From Candidatus Gallacutalibacter stercoravium (GTDB taxonomy: Bacteria > Bacillota > Clostridia > Oscillospirales > Acutalibacteraceae), in the NCBI GenBank assembly GCA_018716975.1, contig DVJE01000030.1:1-64000 (forward strand): a stretch of 64,000 bases of DNA. The letters are read 5' to 3'. The first letter of the stretch is position 1; every line of letters begins with the position of its first letter. This document shows positions 59,596 through 64,000 of the stretch, in pieces. The notes beneath the pieces were generated by a model that saw only the letters and a program-made list of their open reading frames with translations, did no database searches and had not been told where the DNA came from. The position numbers and the translations under genes were made by a program.

Positions 59596-60034
59596 GTGTC
59601 CAAAAAAGCCAACGCCCCACTGTGGGTATCCCAAAATTTTATGACCAGCAAGCAAGACATTCAAACCCTTTTGCGGCCTGCCGAAAGAAAGCTTGCGCTC
59701 CCTTCAGCTCAAAACCCGCTTTGAAACCGGTATTTCTCAGCGCATCAGCGCTTCTGCCTTTCACCCCAAACCACAGGTGGATGCTGCTTTACTACACCTG
59801 ACTTTAAAACCTCAGCCCGACCTGCCCCAAACGCTGCAAGGTGAATTTTTGCGCTTTCTATCCGCCGCCCTGAGTAGCGGCGGGCTGCGCAGGCTATTTA
59901 CCAAAAAGCAGCTGGCAACCGCCGCAAAACGTGCGGGTCTGGCCCCCGGTTTTACCACTGGAGATATTCGCTACATTCAATGGCTGTGCCTTTTTCGATG
60001 TTGGCGGTACTTTGCCGGGCATGGCGCCGGTTAA
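59596..60034 (+). pseudogene. erm: internally deleted erm-type 23S rRNA adenine N6-methyltransferase
   Basis: GGAGG (59581-59585) and a GTG at 59596 open a frame that reads SKKANAPLWVSQNFMTSKQD, the typical Erm N-terminus (xLWxSQNFLTSK). After about 27 codons it becomes unrelated and stops at 59724. In another frame from about 59693 the Erm C-terminus follows: SLQLKTRFETGISQRIS, AFHPKPQVDAALLHL (the FxPxPxVD signature), then helical text ending IRYIQWLCLF and a stop at 60034. The SAM-binding and catalytic segment (about 140 residues, including GxGxG and N-P-x-Y/F) is missing and the frame is shifted, so no active enzyme can result. Ribosome site, leader and promoter are intact, which suggests a fairly recent deletion. 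Confidence 0.85.
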
Positions 60035-60125
60035 CAATGCGTCCGCTGCCAAAGGCCGGGCATTGCACCGCCTGTTCTACACAAATTTTCGGCCATGGTA
60101 AAACGTGAAACAAAAGGAGGCAACC

Positions 60126-60716
60126 ATGAACCTTACCATAAAACAGCTTACACCGGAACTTGTGGATGATTACTTTGATTTTTTTGAAAACAGGGCGTTT
60201 ACCGATGATTCCCCCTACCGGTGCTACTGCCAAAACTATCAATTAACCAAAGAGCAGTACGGCGCGGCATTCGGCAATCTCAACGGCGCCGACCCGGGCA
60301 GTGTGGCAAAAGAAATAGCCCGGCGTCAAATCGAATCCGGCATTCTGGGGGGATATCTGGCCTATGACGGCGACGTGTCTATCGGCTGGTGTAATGCCAA
60401 CGACAAGGTAAATTTCCCAGTGGAATCTTGTATTGGCATCCACTTTCACGCCCCGGCCGAAAAACGAGAAAAAGCTGTGATATGCTTTGAAATCGCTCCG
60501 GAATACCGCGGCAAAGGCGTTGCCACCGCCCTTTTGCAGCGGGTGCTGGCCGATGCAACGGCCGGCGGTTATACCGCCGTTGAGGGATTCCCCGTTGAGC
60601 GCAGTGAACGATACGAGTGGGATAACCCCGGCCCGGTTCGCCTTTATGAAAAGCTGGGATTTTGCAGGGTAGCAAAACAAGACGGCAGACTGGTGATGCG
60701 AAAACTTCTGAAATAG
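60126..60716 (+). CDS. GNAT-family N-acetyltransferase
   Basis: 196-residue acetyl-CoA-dependent acetyltransferase. The GNAT core is seen at CFEIAPEYRGKGVATALLQRVLADA near 119-143 (motif A with R-G-K-G-V-A pyrophosphate loop) and GPVRLYEKLGFCRVAK near 170-185 (motif B). The N-terminal ~75 residues contain several aromatic and Cys residues (PYRCYCQNYQLTK), seen in a subgroup of small-molecule or drug acetyltransferases. ATG at 60126, 6 nt after GGAGG. Its position directly behind the erm relic raises the possibility of joint arrival with a resistance segment; the substrate is unknown. Confidence 0.85.
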   Translation: MNLTIKQLTPELVDDYFDFFENRAFTDDSPYRCYCQNYQLTKEQYGAAFGNLNGADPGSVAKEIARRQIESGILGGYLAYDGDVSIGWCNANDKVNFPVESCIGIHFHAPAEKREKAVICFEIAPEYRGKGVATALLQRVLADATAGGYTAVEGFPVERSERYEWDNPGPVRLYEKLGFCRVAKQDGRLVMRKLLK

Positions 60717-60812
60717 TACTATGGCTAGAAATAATCGCCTAAGGTAGCCCATCCTGCAAAGCAATTCGGGCCGTTTTCTGAAAACAAAAGCTCTTTTCTT
60801 TTATTCAAAATT

Positions 60813-60844
60813 GGGAAAGCCTGGCAATGGGCTTTCCCTTTTTT
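60813..60844 (+). terminator. terminator of the GNAT gene
   Basis: GGGAAAGCC (60813-60821) / GGCTTTCCC (60830-60838), 8-nt loop, followed by six T. The 240-bp gap to the next gene holds nothing else I can identify. Confidence 0.9.
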
Positions 60845-60960
60845 ATTGCCATCGGTCATGGCGTATTAGCCTATCCCTGGTGGTACGGTACGTTCTGTGC
60901 CTTTTACCTTTGACAGATTGACAAGGCTTTGCTTTTTTGATATTGAAAACAGAATGGGGG

Positions 60961-61539
60961 TTATTCGATAATAACCCCTATAGATGTACATTTTCCATTA
61001 TTGCACTTGCTTTCGGAAACGCTGCAAGCCGCAATCCCAAGCGTCATATCCAAAAGCGCCTTCAGCATGATTTTATCTCCAGCTTTGGAAAGCGGCGCTT
61101 CCACAGAAATACTGCCATCCTGATGGATCTTTGTGTTCATAAACAAGTTGATGGGCGTAATGGTTGCACGCCGTTTTCCAAGTGCCCTATTTATATTATC
61201 TAGACAGTTTGGATGTCCATCACCATTATGATAAAAGAAATCATACATCTCCGGGCGGCAGCATGGATGTAACAGATCGTGTTCCCCCACATCATCTGCA
61301 AGCACCTGCATCATCGGACGGTACAAGTTGGTGTAGATGATATTGCCAACATGCAGCTTTAACGATTCATTACAGTCGATCGTCACTCCGGTAGAAAGGA
61401 ACTCTGCTTCCTGGTCAATAACCTCAGCAAAAAAATCCGCAACCTGTCCGCCCTCAATATCTATAACCGTTATGGTTTGCCCCTGCTGAACATCGATTTT
61501 CATCCCCGAACAAGCGGGAATCAGGTACTCTTTTCTCAT
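60961..61539 (-). CDS. DUF1989 / urea carboxylase-associated family protein
   Basis: 192 residues. Core features of the family: a glycine-rich start (IPACSGMKIDVQQGQTITVIDIEGGQVADFF near 7-37), LSTGVTIDCNESLKLHVGNIIYTNLYRPMMQVLADDVGEHDLL near 48-90 and CRPEMYDFFYHNGDGHPNCLDNINRALG near 93-120, where the paired Cys/His/Asp residues could bind metal; FMNTKI-like NLFMNTKIHQDGSISV near 132 follows. Family members sit by urea carboxylase or allophanate hydrolase genes and are linked to guanidine/urea metabolism, but here it stands alone. ATG with AAGGGG 8 nt upstream. No guanidine-I riboswitch is recognisable in its 120-nt leader. Confidence 0.82.
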   Translation of the reverse strand: MRKEYLIPACSGMKIDVQQGQTITVIDIEGGQVADFFAEVIDQEAEFLSTGVTIDCNESLKLHVGNIIYTNLYRPMMQVLADDVGEHDLLHPCCRPEMYDFFYHNGDGHPNCLDNINRALGKRRATITPINLFMNTKIHQDGSISVEAPLSKAGDKIMLKALLDMTLGIAACSVSESKCNNGKCTSIGVIIE

Positions 61540-61664
61540 TGTCTTGCACCCCTTAACACGTACATCGCCGGCGGTTTATAAAACATCGCCTTCTGAAAAA
61601 ACGATGGTACTTTATCACCGATCCTCTTAAACTGTTTATGAGATGGGATTCGCCGCCTCTTTCT

Positions 61665-61693
61665 ACAATAGACAAGAAGACTAATTATTGCAA
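61665..61693 (-). promoter_or_regulatory. candidate promoter of the DUF1989 gene
   Basis: TTGCAA (complement of 61688-61693), 17-nt spacer, TATTGT (complement of 61665-61670). It would leave a leader of about 120 nt containing a small CATCG/CGATG hairpin. Confidence 0.4.
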
Positions 61694-61717
61694 ATACCTA
61701 TCGCCTGTTGGCATTGC

Positions 61718-61752
61718 AAAAGGGAGAAAGCAGCGCTTGCTTTCTCCCTTTT
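61718..61752 (-). terminator. terminator of ileS
   Basis: 15-bp perfect stem, AAAAGGGAGAAAGCA (61718-61732) and TGCTTTCTCCCTTTT (61738-61752), 5-nt loop, with T-rich flanks on both strands. It lies 100 nt after the ileS stop. A second GC-rich hairpin (about 61819-61843) between them lacks a T-run. Confidence 0.9.
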
Positions 61753-61851
61753 ATCATTGCTTAAAAATAACGCAGAAATTGCGGGCGCCGGCACCACATA
61801 CCCGAACACAACGCACTTGCTTCGCCCCAAGGGGCGCAAGCAGCATTCCAG

Positions 61852-64000
61852 TTACGCCAACACCTGAACGCCAAGCGTGGTTTTCTCGCCGTTGATATCC
61901 CACTGCGCGGTAACGCCGCCCAGCTCGCCCAAATGAATTTCGTCCGCCAAAACGTCATGGCGAATCGCGTCCTCATTGCGCCGGATTACTCCTTCCAGCT
62001 TTTGGCTGCCCTGTTCATACACCGCAATGCGATCGGTCACTTGAAAATCGGCGTCTTTGCGCATGGATTGTATTTTGCTGATGATTTCGCGCACAAAGCC
62101 CTCTTCAATCAGTTCGTCGGTCAGGCGAGTATCCAACACCACCGTCACGCCTCGATCCGAAGCTGTGGCATAGCCTTCCACCTGCGCCACATCAATCAGC
62201 AGCTCCTCAACCGTTAATTGAATGAGGCCGTCGGCTAACTGCAAGGTCAATGTTCCGGTTTCATCCAGCTCCCGTTTGGCCTTGGCGCCATCCAGCTGGG
62301 ACAACAGTGTGCGGATCTCGCCCACTTTTTTGCCGTATTTCTGTCCCAGAATCTTTAGCTGCGGCTTAAAGGTGTAGGAGGTAAAGCGAGAAACATCGTC
62401 CACAAACTCCAGCTGCTTTACATTCAGCTCTTCTTTGATGACCTCTTGATATATATCATCCAGCACATTTTGCGCCTGTACATACATCGCGCTTAACGGC
62501 TGACGGTTTTTGCGGTTGGCCCCATTGCGCGCCGCACGGCCTAGGGTAACAATCTGCAAAACCTCTTCCATATCGTCTTCCAGCTTTTTGTCAATCCAGG
62601 AAGCGTCGGCCTGCGGATAATCGCACAGATGCACACTTTCAGGCGCAGTATCGTCTAAACCGCGCACCAAGTTTTGATAAATGCTCTCGCTCATAAAGGG
62701 GATCATGGGGGCAGCCAGCTTAGCCACCGTTACCAAGGCGGTATACAAGGTCATATAGGCCGCAACCTTGTCATCGGTAAGTTCCTTGGCCCAAAAACGT
62801 TCGCGGTTACGGCGCACATACCAGTTGCTCAGTTCATCCACAAAGCTTTGCAAAGCTTTTGCCGTTTCAGGGATGCGGTAATTGTTCAGGTCGTCATCCA
62901 CTTCCAAAATCAGCGAATTGAGCTTAGAAAGCAGCCATTTATCCATCACCGTCATCGCCCCGGCATCCAGCTGGTGCTTTGTAGCGTCAAAGTTATCGAT
63001 ATCGGCATACAAAACAAAGAAGGCATAGGTGTTCCACAAAGTGGAAAGGAATTTGCGCTGCCCCTCTTGCACCGCCTTGGCGTGAAAGCGGTTGGGCAGC
63101 CAGGGCGCCGAGTTGCTGTAAAAATACCAACGGATAGCGTCGGCGCCAAAGGTAGCCAGCGCATCGAAGGGATCCACGGCGTTGCCCTTGGATTTGGACA
63201 TCTTTTGTCCGTTTTCATCCTGCACATGCCCCAGCACAATTACATTTTTAAAAGGCGCCTTATTAAATATTAAGGTAGAAATAGCCAACAGCGAGTAGAA
63301 CCAACCGCGGGTTTGATCCACTGCCTCGGATATAAAGTCGGCGGGGAACTGCTGCTCAAACAGCTCTTTGTTTTCAAAGGGATAATGATGCTGGGCAAAG
63401 GGCATGGAACCTGAGTCAAACCAGCAATCGATCACCTCGGGCACACGCTTCATCTGCTTGCCGCACTGGGGGCAGGTGATGGTTACCGCGTCGATATAAG
63501 GCCGGTGCAACTCGATGTTTTCGGGGCAGTTGGGCGAAAGCTGCTTGAGCTCCTCAATGCTGCCCACCACATGGCGGTGGCCGCACTCACACTCCCACAC
63601 ATTCAGCGGGGTGCCCCAATACCGGTTGCGGCTAATGCCCCAATCCTGCACGTTTTCCAGCCAGTCGCCAAACCGGCCTTTGCCGATGCTCTCCGGCATC
63701 CAATGCACGGTGTTGTTGTTGCGGATCAAATCATCCTTTACCGCAGTCATGCGGATAAACCAAGACTCTCTGGCATAGTAGATAAGAGGCGTATCGCAGC
63801 GCCAGCAATGGGGGTAACTGTGTTCAAACACCGGGGCGGCAAACAGCAGGCCGCGCTCTTTCAGGTTTTTAAGCACTTCTTTATCGGCATCCTTGCAGAA
63901 CATGCCGGGCCACAGGGTTTCCTTTGTCATTTCGCCCTTGCCGTCCACCAGCTGAACAAAAGGCAAGTCGTATACGCGGCCCACCTGGGCGTCGTCCTCA
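61852..64000 (-). CDS. ileS: isoleucyl-tRNA synthetase, type 2 (3' part, leaves window)
   Basis: The frame stays open to the right edge (no start seen; the codons before 63984 read D-D-A-Q), so only the last ~716 residues are present. The catalytic domain shows CWRCDTPLIYYARESWFIR, WGISRNRYWGTPLNVWEC, DCWFDSGSMPFAQHHYP and DQTRGWFYSLLAISTLIF, and the ATP motif KMSKSKGN. Then comes the tRNA-binding anticodon domain (FVDELSNWYVRRNRERFW) and a long C-terminal region. The wording around QTRGWFY and FKNVIV matches type 2 (IleS2, eukaryote-like) rather than the common bacterial type 1. Type 2 enzymes are less sensitive to mupirocin; whether that holds here is not tested by sequence. Confidence 0.95.
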   Translation of the reverse strand, partial: EDDAQVGRVYDLPFVQLVDGKGEMTKETLWPGMFCKDADKEVLKNLKERGLLFAAPVFEHSYPHCWRCDTPLIYYARESWFIRMTAVKDDLIRNNNTVHWMPESIGKGRFGDWLENVQDWGISRNRYWGTPLNVWECECGHRHVVGSIEELKQLSPNCPENIELHRPYIDAVTITCPQCGKQMKRVPEVIDCWFDSGSMPFAQHHYPFENKELFEQQFPADFISEAVDQTRGWFYSLLAISTLIFNKAPFKNVIVLGHVQDENGQKMSKSKGNAVDPFDALATFGADAIRWYFYSNSAPWLPNRFHAKAVQEGQRKFLSTLWNTYAFFVLYADIDNFDATKHQLDAGAMTVMDKWLLSKLNSLILEVDDDLNNYRIPETAKALQSFVDELSNWYVRRNRERFWAKELTDDKVAAYMTLYTALVTVAKLAAPMIPFMSESIYQNLVRGLDDTAPESVHLCDYPQADASWIDKKLEDDMEEVLQIVTLGRAARNGANRKNRQPLSAMYVQAQNVLDDIYQEVIKEELNVKQLEFVDDVSRFTSYTFKPQLKILGQKYGKKVGEIRTLLSQLDGAKAKRELDETGTLTLQLADGLIQLTVEELLIDVAQVEGYATASDRGVTVVLDTRLTDELIEEGFVREIISKIQSMRKDADFQVTDRIAVYEQGSQKLEGVIRRNEDAIRHDVLADEIHLGELGGVTAQWDINGEKTTLGVQVLA

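Noticed and set aside
61540..61660. Guanidine-I (ykkC) riboswitch before the DUF1989 gene
   Set aside because: The conserved ykkC core segments are not visible in the leader; only a small unrelated hairpin is present.
61819..61843. GC-rich hairpin (GCTT-GCCCC/GGGGC-AAGC type) as a second ileS terminator
   Set aside because: No T-run follows on either strand; the stronger terminator at 61718-61752 explains the end of the transcript.
1..64000. CRISPR arrays, insertion sequences, integrases or phage genes
   Set aside because: No spaced direct-repeat array, transposase or recombinase reading was recognised in any part of the window.

Overview
The window looks like a chromosomal segment from a Gram-positive anaerobic Clostridia member, probably in or near the Oscillospiraceae/Ruminococcaceae. 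The basis is a dcw (division and cell wall) cluster with mraZ, rsmH, ftsL, a PASTA-tailed class B PBP, mraY, ftsW, murG, murA, divIB and ftsZ; HPr with both His15 and Ser46; the ylxM-ffh-rpsP-khpA-rimM-trmD operon; strong GGAGG ribosome sites with frequent GTG/TTG starts; and many intrinsic terminators. The genus cannot be named from sequence alone.

Region 1 (1-1.6 kb): a leftward rRNA-type promoter and leader runs off the left edge, next to birA on the plus strand. Region 2 (1.6-24.7 kb, all minus): a surface polysaccharide locus. It holds dTDP-L-rhamnose synthesis (rfbA, rfbB, rfbD, rfbC), a Wzm/Wzt-type ABC exporter, seven glycosyltransferases, two polyprenyl-phosphate sugar-1-phosphate transferases, an O-antigen ligase/polymerase-like membrane protein, a second PLP aminotransferase and a complete WbpA-WbpB-WbpE-WbpD set, which should make UDP-2,3-diacetamido-2,3-dideoxy-glucuronic acid. 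A DUF2304 remnant sits near its end.

Region 3 (25.2-35.6 kb): rlmA, mutY, an esterase-like hydrolase, an L-rhamnose catabolic operon (rhaB, rhaA, rhaD) with a divergently flanked AraC-type regulator, a third (orphan, plus-strand) sugar transferase paralogous to one inside the polysaccharide locus, and trmB. The cell therefore both builds and degrades rhamnose compounds within 30 kb.

Region 4 (35.7-38.4 kb): an amylosucrase-like GH13 protein with a long lysine/alanine-rich tail and an apparent Asp-to-Asn change at the third catalytic position, behind a leader with alternative hairpins. Region 5 (38.4-51 kb, minus): the dcw cluster, with MraZ operator repeats at a 10-bp period and a shortened Mur-ligase-like gene between the PBP and mraY. 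Region 6 (51.2-59.4 kb, minus): a SepIVA-like coiled-coil gene, coaD, rsmD, uvrC, ptsH, then the trmD-to-ylxM operon driven by a consensus promoter.

Region 7 (59.4-64 kb): a consensus promoter, a short leader peptide with an R-I-R motif, an attenuator hairpin and an internally deleted erm-type rRNA methyltransferase pseudogene, which is a relic of inducible macrolide resistance. It is followed by a GNAT acetyltransferase, a DUF1989 (urea-carboxylase-associated) protein and the 3' part of a type-2 ileS. All functional calls come from reading the translated sequences; no database search was run.
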